Below are positions 35,632 through 46,900 of a stretch of 64,000 bases of DNA, piece after piece. Source of the DNA: Pampus argenteus (Eukaryota; Chordata; Actinopteri; Scombriformes; Stromateidae); NCBI GenBank assembly GCA_036937835.1, contig CM072879.1, positions 20,114,001 to 20,178,000 on the forward strand, in the 5' to 3' direction. The translations under genes and the position numbers were made by a program. The first letter of the stretch is position 1, and each line of letters starts with the position of its first letter. The notes beneath the pieces were generated by a model. It saw only the letters and a list, made by a program, of their open reading frames with translations, was not told the DNA's origin and did not search any database.

Positions 35632-38600
35632 TCAACAATATAAATAAGACCCCGCAGCAAGCTCAGGCCCCGGTCTCTCAGGGTGGCCGGTCTTCAGGTG
35701 CTGGATCAGGTATGACCTCCTGGTGAAGGTGCTTCTGCAGATTCCACATCGATGCGGTTTCTCCCCACTGTGGACTCTCAGGTGTCTCTCCAGACTCTCC
35801 TTCCTGCTGAAGTCGCGGCTGCATAAGGCGCAGCGGTACGGTTTCTCCCCAGTGTGGACCCGGCGGTGGATCTCCATCCTCCTGATGGAGCTGCACTTCC
35901 TGCCACAGACATCACAGGTGCTGCCCAGCTCCTTGTGGGACCGCAGATGGTCTCTGAGTCTCTCAGTCGAGTCCAGATGATCCCCACAGGCGCCGCACCG
36001 GCTCTCTGGCTCCCTGCAGTGTGACTCAGCATGCCGGACCAGGATCCCCTGCGTGTAGAAGGAAGTCCTGCAGATCCTGCAGCAGAATGACTTGGCTGGA
36101 CTCACAAAGGGGGCGTTGGGTCTGCGGCGGCTGCAGGACATCTGGTCCTGGTTCTGAGACAAGTTGCGTCGGATGTGTTTCCTCAGGGTCCTCTGAGAGC
36201 TGAACTCTCTGCCACAGCTGCTGCAGACAGGAGACCTTGCCCCCCTCATGCTCTGCAGACCTGCTTCAGACTGAGCCGGGGTCTGCTGGTCTGCATCCTC
36301 AGCAGACGACTCTGATTGGCCGAGCTCCTCCCCTCTGTGAGACTGGATCGGATTGGATGAAGAGCCTCCCTCATCATTGCTGCCGCTCTGTGTCAGCCAA
36401 TCAGGTGTGAACTTGGCATCCGACTCCTCGGGTTCAGCTGCCTCTTCCTGTTTGACATGCAGGTGATTCAGAATGAGGCTCTGCACCCTCACCTGCTGCT
36501 CTTCTTCTGTGGTGAAAATCTGCAGGACACCTGAAGAAGACAGCAACAGCTGAGTTTACACTTAAAAAACTGATTTATGTTTTCATTAGAAAAATAAATG
36601 ATTGACATTTGTTTCTTTAGTTGTTGAGTGGCGTTAGCTCCATTTTTACTTTAAAGGACTCGTATCCTGCACATGTCCAGCTCTGTATTTCTATTCTGGC
36701 TCTACTGGAATATCTCTGCATGGTTTCCAGTTAAAACCTCCTTATTGATCTCATCCTGGTCCTTTCTGCAGCCCCTCAGTTCAGCCTCTGTCTGAAACAG
36801 GATGTTTTAGCTCCTGTCTCTTTAAGACCCACCTTCTGATGAGCCTGCTCTGTTCTGATTGGTCAGCTTCAGGAAGCTTCCTACGTAAACAAACTATAGT
36901 AGCAGGATTTCACTTCTGTTTCTCCTTCTTTACTCCAAATGTCAACTTGTCACATTCATCTGTACATGTTGGAGCTGAATCACATCTGAAATATGAGAGT
37001 GAACAATGTGACAACACATGGAAACACCTTAGCAACCACCTCAGCAACCATCTTAGCAACCACCTTAGCAACTAAGGCTATGTTGAGCATGTGTGATCAG
37101 TCAGCAAAGTAGAAAAACACGTCACAAATGAAACATCAGATCAGGTTGAAGCCTGACTTTTGACTTGAAGGCAGCTTCGTTCTCCTCATGTATCTGAACT
37201 TTGACTGATTTTACAGATTTAATTGGCAGAACTCAGAGAGTGAATAATCTATATCTGTTATATAATATTAACATATAAATAAATGAAATAAATATTCTGT
37301 TTTTCTCTACACCAACCTTCCTGCTGGCAGCTGATCTCTGCTCGGACTGCAGCCTCGAGCATCATGTGATCCTCAACCACTTCCTGTTTCACACTGAGCA
37401 CTTCCTGTGTGTTACCAGGACCCGCCTCCTCCGTGCAGGACTGGATCTGATTGGATGCAGCTGTCAGCTCTTCCTCAGGTCTCTCCCTCTGCCAATCAGG
37501 ACTTGGTGTGAACTTACACTCCACCTGCTCAGGTTCAGCTGTAGCTCCGCCCTCTTGTTTCAAGCACAAACTGAGGCCCCGCCCCCTCACCTGCAGACAA
37601 CCTGGAGAAGAAAAAACAGCTGACCGTTTCAATACTCACTGATTCAATTTAAACTTCATTATTTTTATTCACTCTCATGTTTGACTCAGAACATTTTGGC
37701 TGCAGTAACTGTCGTCTTTAGTGTCATCGGTGGGCAGAGAAGACGACTTACAGACGATAACCAGGGCTGAAAAACCAGTTCACTGAGTCGAAATGTTGTT
37801 TGGGTAAAAATAACATAATTTAGTTTTATTTTACTTTATATTACACACTTAAAATTCTCAACGACTTAACACCAGTCACAGGTTGCAGCTTTGTTGAAAA
37901 CCTAAAATCCTTCAGGAAGGTCAAACTGAGTATCTGAGAACATGACAGACAATATGTATTAACTACATCAAGATCACAGTACTTATGTACTGTTACTGCA
38001 GTACTTTAACTACATCAAGATCACTATACTTATGTACTGTTACTGCAGTACTTTAACTACATCAAGATCACTATACTTATGTACTGTTACTGCAGTACTT
38101 TAACTACATCAAGATCACAGTACTTATGTACTGTTACTGCAGTACTTTAACTACATCAAGATCACAGTACTTATGTACTGTTACTGCAGTACTTTAACTA
38201 CATCAAGATCACAGTACTTATGTACTGTTACTGCAGTACTTTACATCAAGATCACAGTACTGATGTACTGTTACTGCAGTACTTTAACTACATCAAGATC
38301 ACAGTACTTATGTACTGTTACTGCAGTACTTTAACTACATCAAGATCACTATACTTATGTACTGTTACTGCAGTACTTTAACTACATCAAGATCACTATA
38401 CTTATGTACTGTTACTGCAGTACTTTAACTACATCAAGATCACAGTACTGATGTACTGTTACTGCAGTACTTTAACTACATCAAGATCACTATACTTATG
38501 TACTGTTACTGCAGTACTTTAACTACATCAAGATCACTATACTGATGTACTGTTACTGCAGTACTTTAACTACATCAAGATCACTATACTTATGTACTGT

Positions 38601-38989
38601 TACTGCAGTACTTTAACTACATCAAGATCACAGTACTTATGTACTGTTGCTGCAGTAAAGATCTGATCTGAACTGCAGCAGCGCCATCTGGCGGTAAACA
38701 GACACTACGTCACACATTCAGCGGACATATTCTTATCAAACACAAACAGTCAGCAGAGAGACGTTTCTGTCCACCGACCTGCTGGTGCGTCCTCCGGTGT
38801 GTCCTCCGGTGCGTCCTCCGGTCTTCCTGCCGCCTCCAGCATCCTCCTTTGACGGTCGATCTCCTGTTTTGCCCGGAAAACTTCGTCTTCATACTCCGCG
38901 ATCGTTCTGGCAAAAAGCCGGAAAATGTCGTCTGTCGCCGCCGTCAGCCGCTGATCGACGACATGTCGCAACACGTCGAGCTTCAGCAT
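35632..38989 (-). CDS. C2H2 zinc-finger protein zf-A, three coding exons
   Basis: A likely nuclear DNA-binding regulator of 464 aa. Exons: 38989-38779, 37601-37317, 36530-35632; each junction is phase 1. The start is MLKLDVLRHVVDQRLTAATD. Exon 1 encodes one copy of the fish ZNF N-terminal helical domain (pattern QRLTAA..IF..F..TIAEYE, then RQRRMLEAA), followed by a short PEDAPEDTPEDAP repeat. Exon 2 is an acidic linker with no domain I recognise. Fingers occupy about residues 268-455: one degenerate finger (CSSCGREF..., second histidine missing), then about six, the last with HLKTGH spacing. Linkers are TGEKP-like only between the last three. It differs from zf-B to zf-D in its third exon and its lack of the FIQL-type tail. 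Orthology to a named gene is not visible. Confidence 0.8.
36640..37210. mobile_element. dispersed teleost repeat in zf-A intron 2
   Basis: A 0.55-kb block (CTGGCTCTACTGGAATATCT, later GTTCTGATTGGTCAGCTTC and CTTAGCAACCACCTCAGCAACC repeats, ending near GACTTGAAGGCAGC) has the look of a common teleost non-autonomous element. Its end is related to the fragments at 2545-2680 and 54570-54720. No ORF. Confidence 0.5.
37961..38657. repeat. 47-bp minisatellite, about 15 copies, in zf-A intron 1
   Basis: Head-to-tail 47-bp units (core catcaagatcacagtactta, then TGTACTGTTACTGCAGTACT and TTAACTA) vary mainly at CACAGTACT versus CACTATACT and at TTATGTAC versus TGATGTAC. Each unit holds short palindromes (AGTACTTATGTACT, CTGCAG). 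The array fills over half of the intron (37602-38778). Confidence 0.95.
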
Positions 38990-39635
38990 GTTTCCTCTGA
39001 AACTCAGACACGCTGAGACACAAGAAAACGCTGCTGCAGGTTTATGTCGGTTGAGCAGAAACAGTCAACGTACACTTTTACTCTGAAGCAGACAGGAAGT
39101 CTTCACAATAAAAGCAGTTTTCACCACCATGCACAGACCCGGAACATTTTAACTGTAGTACTCTGATCCATTACGGCAGTAAAACTACCATAGGTGAATG
39201 TAAAAGTACTCCATTACAAGTCCTGCATGAAAATCCAGTAAAATTACACAAGTATTCTAAACTTGGTGTAGTGAAAGTACTGCAGTAACAATACATGAGT
39301 ATTGTGATCTTGATCAGAATCAGAATCATCTTTATTGTCATTGTACTGGGGGGTACAACGAAAGTTGGGATGTAGTTAAAGTACATAAAACCAATCTTTA
39401 TGATACCGTCATCATCAGATGAGTCCAAAAATCAACAAATGTAGAAACAGTTGTATAACATTTATTACATCATCATCAGTACTGTAAAAAAATCTGGAAG
39501 TTTAATGTTGCTGAACTGCAAAAAAGATTTTAAACGGAAATCAATCTGCTCCTTTAAGTAAACTTACTGTTTTCTATTTCAGGTCATTTTTAGAGAGTTG
39601 TGTCTCTGCTGACGTACAACAGACCAGTATGAACT

Positions 39636-42600
39636 CTACAGCTGTATGAAGTCTGGCTGCACACTGTCCTGCTTCCTGATTGGCTCTTTGCTGAGCCGGA
39701 CATCGAGGTGGACCTTCATGTGGACATCTCGGGAGCGTTTCTCCTGGTAGCTCTTGCCGCAGACCCTGCAGCTGTATGGTTTCTCTCCTGTGTGCGTCAG
39801 CAGGTGTTTCTTTAGGTCATTTTTCGTGACAAAGGCCTTCCAGCACAGGTGGCAGCTGAATGCTCGCTCCTTCTTGTGGAAGCGGATGTGTGTCTCCAGG
39901 TAACCTTTGGTGCTGAAGCTCTTGTTGCAGAGGTTGCAGCTAAACGGCTTCTCCCCGGTGTGGGTCAGCATGTGGGCGTTCAGTCCTCCCACCTGCCTGA
40001 AGGCTTTCCCACAGATGCGACACTGGAATGGCTTCTCGCCTGTGTGTATCCTCTTGTGGACCTCCAAGACATGGACCGATGCCAGGCTCTTCCCGCAGGT
40101 CTCACAGGAGACGCGGTTGGCCGGTTTGTCCCCAGTGTGATTCCTGATGTGGGTTGTGAGAGTGCTGTTGTCAATGAACGTCTTCCCACAGAACTCACAA
40201 ATATACGGTCGCTCTCCACTGTGGATCCTCTTGTGGCGGCGCAGGGCGCCAGGCCGTGGGAAGGATTTAGCACAGATGCTGCAGCGGTATGGTTTGACAC
40301 CCGTATGACTCCTCATGTGAGTCTCAATGTTCTGGTACGTTTTACCACAGATGTGACAGATTTTGCCAGTGTCTCTGTGAGTCTGCAGGTGGTCTGTCAG
40401 CATTTCTGATGGCAGCAAACATTTGCCGCAGACACCACACACGGACTCTGCTGAGTGGCGGTCAGCATGTTTTCTCAAACTACCTTTATTCTGAAAAGAC
40501 TCTCCGCAGACTTTACAGCAGTGAGACGCCATCTGCTCCGAGGACTTGGCATTTTCTTTGACAGCAGGACTTTTCTTTATCTCAGAGGTGGGACAGTCCA
40601 GTGGTGGCTTGTCGGCCTCGTGGATCTCCCAGGAGTGACTCCTACTGTGTGTCTTCAGGGCGCTGCTCTCAATGAAGGTCTTCCCGCAGCGCTGGCAGAC
40701 GTATGGTCGCTCTCCTGTGTGGATCTTCTTGTGGCGCCTCAGTGCGCCGGCTCGAGGGAACCGTTTATTGCAGATGGCGCAGCGGTACGGTTTGATCCCT
40801 GTGTGCCTTCGCATGTGCGTCTCCATGTTCTGGAAGCCTTTACCACAGATGCTGCAGGTGCCGCCGGTCTCTTTGTGAGACTGCAGGTGCGTCAACAGAC
40901 CTGTGGATGAGTCCACCTGATGTCCACAGACACCACAGATACTAGGAGACTCTCTGCAGTGCGTCTCAGCGTGTTTCCTCAAGAAACCTCGGCTGTGGAA
41001 AGAATCTCCACAGACTCTGCAGCAGAGCGAGATGGACTGAGACAAATTCAGCCTGGAAGCTTGTCTTTTGTCTCTCTCTGGTTTCATTGTCTCTGACTGT
41101 TCCTCGTCGCTGCTGCTGTCTTCTTCGTGAGTCTTCAGGTGATCCTGGAGCAGCTGGTTCTCGCTGAAGGTCTGTCCACAGACCTGGCAGATGTCAAGCG
41201 TCTTCCTGCTGTGGATCTTCTTGTGCCTCCTCAGCGCTCCGAGTCGAGGGAAGCTCTTGTTGCAGATGTCACAGCTGAACGGTTTGATTCCTGTGTGACT
41301 CCTCATGTGTGTCTCCATGTTCTGAAATGTCTTCCCACAGATCTCACATGTCCCGCTGCTGCTGACAGTCTCTCTGTGTGATTTGAGGTGGTCAATCAGA
41401 CTGTCTGAGGACTCGAAGCGTCCTCCACAGACTCCACAGAGACACTCTGACTCATCTGAGTGCTTCTCCACATGTTTCACCAGGTTTCCTTTGTGGCAGA
41501 AAGTTTTTCCACAGATGCCGCAGCGCTGAGCCGACGACCGCTCTGATGAGACTGTCACTCGTTGCTTCCAGGTGCCAGAGCACAGTCCTCCATCTGTCCT
41601 GTTTGCGCTGGACGAGTTGTCGCTACTGTGCCAGTCCTCGCTGCTGTCAGCTGCTGAGACATCTGAAGACATGGGGCTGGGCGGGGCCAATGCTGGGGGG
41701 GCGGGGTCAACCTCTGACACCTGAGGTTGTCTATCAGGTTCACATGTCCTGAGAGAAGACGAGCTAATGGAGTCTGGAAGAAAGAGAGAAGACATTTTCG
41801 TATAACATAAGTATTGTGATCTTGATGTAGTTAAAGTACTGCAGTAACAGTACATAAGTACTGTGATCTTGATGTAGTTAAAGTACTGCAGTAACAGTAC
41901 ATAAGTATAGTGATCTTGATGTAGTTAAAGTACTGCAGTAACAGTACATAAGTATAGTGATCTTGATGTAGTTAAAGTACTGCAGTAACAGTAGTGACTG
42001 ATATATTATATGACATCATTATATTATTAATACTGAAGCATCAGTGTTAGAGCAGCATGTTACTGTTGTAGCTGCTGGAGGTGGAGCTAGTTTCAACTAC
42101 TTTATATACAGTTAGCTAGTTTAGTCCAGTGGTTCCCAACCTAGGGGTCGGGGCCCTCCAAAGGGTCACCAGATAAATCTGAGGGGTCGTGAGATGATTA
42201 ATGGGAGAGGAAAGAAGAAGAAACAAAGTTCTGATACACAAATCTGTTTTCAGCTTTTGGACTTTTTCTCTTATCTTTGATTTTTGCTGAAATATTGGAT
42301 CATTTGAACATTTATTGAAATGAAACCATGTGAGAAGTTTAGAGGTAAAAATCAGAGGCGTGTTAATAAGAAGTTAGAGGAGTGAGTCGAGAATTTCTTG
42401 GCTCGTTGATTGTTTTGGTGAGAGACAGAAGCCTCGTTACTGATGAGCTTTTCCTGCATTTGTTTTGCCAGTGTTTGTTTTTGTTTTGGTGCCAAGCTCA
42501 GGTGGGAAGAAACAAACAGGTGGTTTATTCAGGTGAAGCAGTGCAGTGCTGGACTGAGAATCTGTAGCCTCAGGTGTGTGTTTAATGTGTTTAAATCAGT

Positions 42601-43130
42601 CTGCAGTGATTAATAAATCACTATAAGCTGCTTCCAGTCATTAAATCCCTGCAGACAAACACTGTTAATGTTAATTAACCTGAATCTTGTAGTTTTACAA
42701 TGCAAGTTTTTTTTAAATATTATTTCTTTCTTCAATTAATTGTTAAAACAGCACGTTTTAACATAGGATGGTATTTCGACCCCTCTGGTTGCCTAGCAAC
42801 AGTCAAGCAGCTGATGTGGCTTCAACATGGCGGCCTGGACTTACCTGCTCGGTTCAGTCGGACCACCGGGCTCATCACCGTCTCTAGCAGCCGGCTCTGT
42901 CGCTCCACCTTCCGCCGGTACCCCTCCAGCTCCCGCTCCAACAGCCCGACGATCCGCTCCGCCGCTGCCGCCAGCCGCTCGGTGAGCAGGCGGCCCACGG
43001 AGCCTCCGGCCCCGCCACTCCGCTTCTCCAGAAGCCCGAGGACCTCCTCTCCAACCCGGATCAGGAGCTCCGACACCGACTCCGTCAGGGCCCGGAGCCC
43101 GCAGCGCGACGGGGCTTCAGCCAGAGACAT
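39636..43130 (-). CDS. C2H2 zinc-finger protein zf-B, 20 fingers, two coding exons
   Basis: A likely nuclear sequence-specific DNA-binding protein, 807 aa. Exons: 43130-42845 and 41773-39636, joined in phase 1. The ATG at 43130 gives MSLAEAPSRCGLRAL; no ATG lies upstream in frame. Exon 1 encodes two tandem helical modules (TESVSELLIRVGEEVLGLLE, then TERLAAAAERIVGLLERELE) and the RQSRLLETVMSPVV segment. Exon 2 starts with a serine-rich acidic linker, followed by 20 fingers. Fingers 1-5, 6-10 and 11-15 are three copies of the same five-finger block. The third finger of each block has only nine residues between the second Cys and the first His instead of twelve. Fingers 16-20 have regular TGEKP linkers. 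The C terminus is DFIQL, nearly as in zf-D and zf-C. Confidence 0.88.
41803..41993. repeat. 47-bp minisatellite, four inverted copies, in zf-B intron 1
   Basis: Four units of the minisatellite at 37961-38657 lie here in the opposite orientation (cttgatgtagttaaagtact, then GCAGTAACAGTACATAAGTA), immediately upstream of the zf-B finger exon. Confidence 0.95.
42129..42345 (+). mobile_element. hAT-like MITE relic
   Basis: The sequence starts with CAGTGGTTCCCAACC, a hAT-type terminal inverted repeat, preceded by the possible 8-bp target site gtttagtc. The rest (GGGGTCGTGAGATGATTAAT) is a common teleost repeat. The matching 3' terminus was not found, so it is probably truncated. It lies in zf-B intron 1. 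Confidence 0.5.
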
Positions 43131-44374
43131 CCCGCAGGAGAGCTTTGTCCCGCCGGTTAGCAGGAACACAACACGGCTCTCTCCGGGTGAAAGAGTTCCG
43201 ACTGAAAGCAGACACACAGCCGGTCTGCTCTCTGCTGGACCGGAGGATACAATACAACCAAAGAGGCTGGCTGAATAGAAGGTTTATGCATAACTGCAAA
43301 CCTCTGGAGGATCCTACACCTTGATGGTCACATGACTCCAGACGCACCAGCAGCTTCAAATACCTGTTTGCTGCTTTATAATGGCATTTTAGCAGCTGCT
43401 CTCTTAATCCAGTGTATTTGTCTCCCTCGTTGTGCCTTTATCTGCGTGAACCAGTGTGTGCTCTGAATCAGCCATATTTCTCTTACCAGTATGATGATCA
43501 CACTTAAGTTTTTGTGAAATATCCAAGGTTTTCCTTGTCTAAGGCATTCAGCTATTTCACGCTTTTCAGCAGCAGAGATGCTTTTTCTTTCTTGAAAAAA
43601 ACAAACAAACAAGAATAACTAAAATCTGTCTACAAGAACCCAAATTATTATAAGATACACACAGTGAACTTCCATTTTTAACTCATTCTTAACCGTTCAC
43701 TATTAGCACAACAAGATAGCTAAATTGCTCATACCGGCTCCCTCACTGTCAGATTTTGTTGCAGTCAATTCGAGTAAAGTAAAACCTAGTCTGTTTCACC
43801 CTGTCTGCTGTTTGTGTGGAGTTCAGCCCCGTCCTCGTGACAGAGAGCAGAGGAGAGACACAGAGGCAAACATCCCATTCTTTCCCTATCAGCTGCTCGA
43901 AGACAAGAAAGTGAGCATGGTTTGTGTTCATGGTGATTATTATGTGAAATTTCATCATTTAGCAGCACTGCTATGCTGCTGTTGAAAGCAAATAAGGGAA
44001 ACACTGACACATAAACTTAATACATCTAATAAATGAAATCATCATCATCATTATCTCCAGAAACTTTTTTTATTCTGAATCAAACTGCTGTTTGACTATA
44101 CGTGTCTGTGAAGCATTGTTCCTTTATTTGACTCATTGACGCAGAAAATCAGTTTAACGCTGAAAGTTCACATCAAATATCTGCTTAGATTCATAAACTT
44201 CTTCTTGTTTGACTGCTTTTGAACATTTGAGAACTTCTTTTATTTCTGTCGTATTGATGATCAGCACTAATTACTTGTAAGTTGTTTGAAACTGAAGTAT
44301 AAAGTTTAACATCGTCCATTTCTACGAGACATCAGTTACACCATAGGAGTTTTTAGTTCAGGCTGACACACAAA
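43131..44374. other. spacer between zf-B and zf-C
   Basis: CpG-rich promoter-like sequence continues from the zf-B start to about 43250, then the DNA becomes AT-rich. A GAGAGCAGAGGAGAG motif near 43845 recurs near 60845. No gene is supportable. Confidence 0.55.
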
Positions 44375-46708
44375 CTACAGCTGGACAAAGCAGAACGTGT
44401 CGAGCCTCCTCTGCTCATTGCTGTGGTCCTGCTCTGGGCCTGGCCCCTCTCCCGCCGTGTGGACTTTGAGGTGTCCATTGAGCGAGCGTTTGGCCTGAAA
44501 GCTCTTCCCACACACCCTGCAACAGTACGGTTTCTCGCCAGTGTGGATCAGCATGTGTCTCTTTAGGTCCACATCCTGAATGAATCCCTTTCCGCAAACT
44601 TGGCACAGGAAGCGCCTCTCCTTGTTGTGGAAGCGGACATGCGTGTCCAGAGTCTGTTTCTGGGTGAAACCCTTCCCACAGAGGCTGCAGAAGAACGCCC
44701 GCTCACCTGTGTGGATCTTCAGGTGCGTCTTCAGGTTGCCGCTCTGGTTGAAGGCCTTCCCACAGAAGCTGCAGCTGTAAGGTTTCTCTCCAGTGTGGAT
44801 TCTCAGGTGCATCTCCAGTGCCCCATGAGCCGGGAAGCTCTTCCCACAGATGTGGCAGGTGTTGCTTATCTCGCGGTGAGAGCGCAGATGAGCAGCAAGG
44901 CTTTCGGCTGACTCATACTGGTGTCCGCAGAGTCCACAGCAGCAGCTCGGGTCCTGCAGGTGAGTCTCCACATGTTTCACTAAGAAGCTCTTCCTATCAA
45001 ACGTGTCTTTGCAAACTTTGCAGCGGTACAACGGTGCTGAGCTGCGGTATCTTTTGGGTTTGTCACTGGTGTCCTTCTGGTGACTCATCATGTGTTGCCG
45101 CAGGAGTTGCCTCTTGCTGAACTCCTGACTGCAGACCCTGCAGCTGAGTTTTGCCTCACTGCTGTGTTCCTGCATGTGTCGCTCCAAAGACGTCATGTGA
45201 CAGAATGCCCGGCTGCACTCTTTGCATTGGAAAGGTTTCTCTGCGGCATGGACGCGCATGTGTGACGTCATGTTGCCCTTCTGGCTGAACTTCTTGCCGC
45301 AGACATCGCAGCTGTACGGTTTCTCTCCAGTGTGCAGCCGGACATGCAGTTCCTGTGCCAAGATGGACTGAAAGGTCTTCCCGCAGAATGAGCAGGTCTT
45401 ACTCTTCTTCTGGTGGGTTTGAAGGTGAGCGGTCAGGCTGTCGGCTGAGACTAATTGTTCGCCACAGAAACCACAGCGGAAGCCCGGGTCTTTGGCGCAG
45501 ACCTGCAGGACATGTTTGAGAAGAAAGCCTTTCCCTTGCAGAGTGCGTCCACAGACCTGACACCAGAAACTCTGGGTTGGAGACAACTGCTTATTCGTGA
45601 TGCCAAGCAGATGTCCTTTCTTCTTTTTCCTCAGCCGTCTCAGCGTCCTGGAGCGATGCTCTTCCATCCAGTCACTGTCTCGGTCTCCATCACTGTCGAT
45701 CACAGAGCCGCTCGGTGAGACGGGCTGATGGTCGGTAGGTGAGGGGAAGCAAGACGTCGGTGGGCAGGAAGCGTCACTATTGTTGAGTTTAGTTTGAGTC
45801 TGTTTCAGGTCTGCATGGTGGACTGGAGGCTGCAGATTTGAACTGTTCAGGATCACAGACTGCAGTGGCTCTGAGGATGAAACATATCAACACTTTGTCA
45901 CTGACAACTTTCTACAGAAACATCATGTGACCAACACACCAGAGTCCTGTTTCATCTTAACATTCAACTCACAGAGTCACAGAAACCAGAACTATCTGGT
46001 CTGAAGACACTTTTAGGAAGCATATTGTTTGATTGTTTAGCAGCTACTATATTTACCACACAGGTTTATTAGGTTAGCATGCTAGTGTGCTAAGTAGCAC
46101 CAAATACAGCCGAGTCAGGCACGTTTCTACGAGGCTGCAACAGCAAGCAGTGCACCCTCCGTTCAAATTTGATCGTTCAAAAATCATGCTTAAACATAGT
46201 AGCTAGTTACCAAATAGGAAAAAACATATTGGGAATCTAAATAGTTACTTTCCCCCCTTAAAAAAAATCACCATAACACCTGATAACACCTGCACTACTT
46301 TTCGTTGCCATCGCTGGCCGCGCTAGTGCACCTCACGGATGTCAGATTAAGTCACTCTGACCTGAAAAGTCAGAGGATGAAAGTTATTATTCATCCTGAG
46401 GAGAACATGAATGTGTTAAACTGACCTACTCTGAGCAGCTTGATTTCGGGCTTCAGCACAGCATCGAGCAGCCTCCTCTGGCGGCAGATCTCCCGCTCTG
46501 ACCGCTCCACTCTGTCTTCGTACTCCGCCACGGTTTCCTCCAGCAGACCGACGATCTCCTCCGCAGCCGCCGTTAGCCGCTCGGTGAGCAGCGCTCTAAG
46601 CGGGATTTCTGCCGTTTTGTCTCCCTTTTCCACCTGCAGCAGAAAGTCTTCAGCGGCAGCGCTGATCCGCTCATGTACCGACACCCGCAGCAGCTGCACG
46701 GCGCACAT
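44375..46708 (-). CDS. C2H2 zinc-finger protein zf-C, 13 fingers, two coding exons
   Basis: A likely nuclear DNA-binding regulator, 592 aa. Exons: 46708-46426 and 45870-44375, joined in phase 1. The start MCAVQLLRVSVHERISAAAE begins a two-module helical N-terminal domain (HERISAAAEDFLLQVEK, then TERLTAAAEEIVGLLEETVA) ending in RQRRLLDAVLKPEIKLL. An acidic linker in exon 2 (SVIDSDGDRDSDW) precedes 13 fingers. Finger 1 ends in Cys (KHVLQVC), so it may be a C2HC finger. The last five fingers have TGEKP/TGER linkers. The C terminus is FCFVQL, resembling DFIQL in zf-B and zf-D. Exon 1 and its upstream DNA are near-identical to those of zf-E on the other strand. Function beyond DNA binding cannot be read. 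Confidence 0.88.
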
Positions 46709-46900
46709 TGTCCTCCTTTTCTGCGCACTTCCAGCCAACAAAGAGAGCCAGCGGGGAGGTAAACAAGTAAACACACAGCCAACAAAGAGAGCCAGCGGGG
46801 AGGTAAACAAGTAAACACACAGCGAGTTCCGCGTCGACGACTGTTCGCTTTCCGCAAAGCGAAGCGGAGAAGCGAACAGCGAACTCTGCTGGACTGGAGG
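46420..46900 (-). repeat. promoter plus exon 1 duplication, zf-C copy
   Basis: This block matches 59861-60297 in reverse complement with only scattered differences. It spans upstream DNA, leader, exon 1 and six bases of the donor (GTCAGT), and similarity stops there. This copy is 44 bp longer because of an internal tandem duplication. Confidence 0.92.
46735..46822. repeat. 44-bp tandem duplication in the zf-C leader/promoter
   Basis: Two adjacent 44-bp copies (46735-46778, 46779-46822) starting ccaacaaagagagccagcgg are identical as read. The zf-E copy has only one, so the duplication came after the two promoters diverged, or was lost in zf-E. Confidence 0.93.

Noticed and set aside
37961..38657. 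CRISPR-like array of 47-bp repeats
   Set aside because: The units are contiguous with no unique spacers, and the genome is clearly eukaryotic. It is a minisatellite.
39849..40409. Long plus-strand open frames opposite the zf-B, zf-C and zf-D finger exons
   Set aside because: They are antisense shadows of regularly spaced Cys/His codons in finger repeats and have no own features.
43376..43612. Minus-strand peptide with ERKSISAAEKREIAECLRQG, resembling the start of a pogo/Tc1-type transposase DNA-binding region
   Set aside because: The similarity is short and from memory only, and there is no downstream catalytic part. Not enough to call an element.
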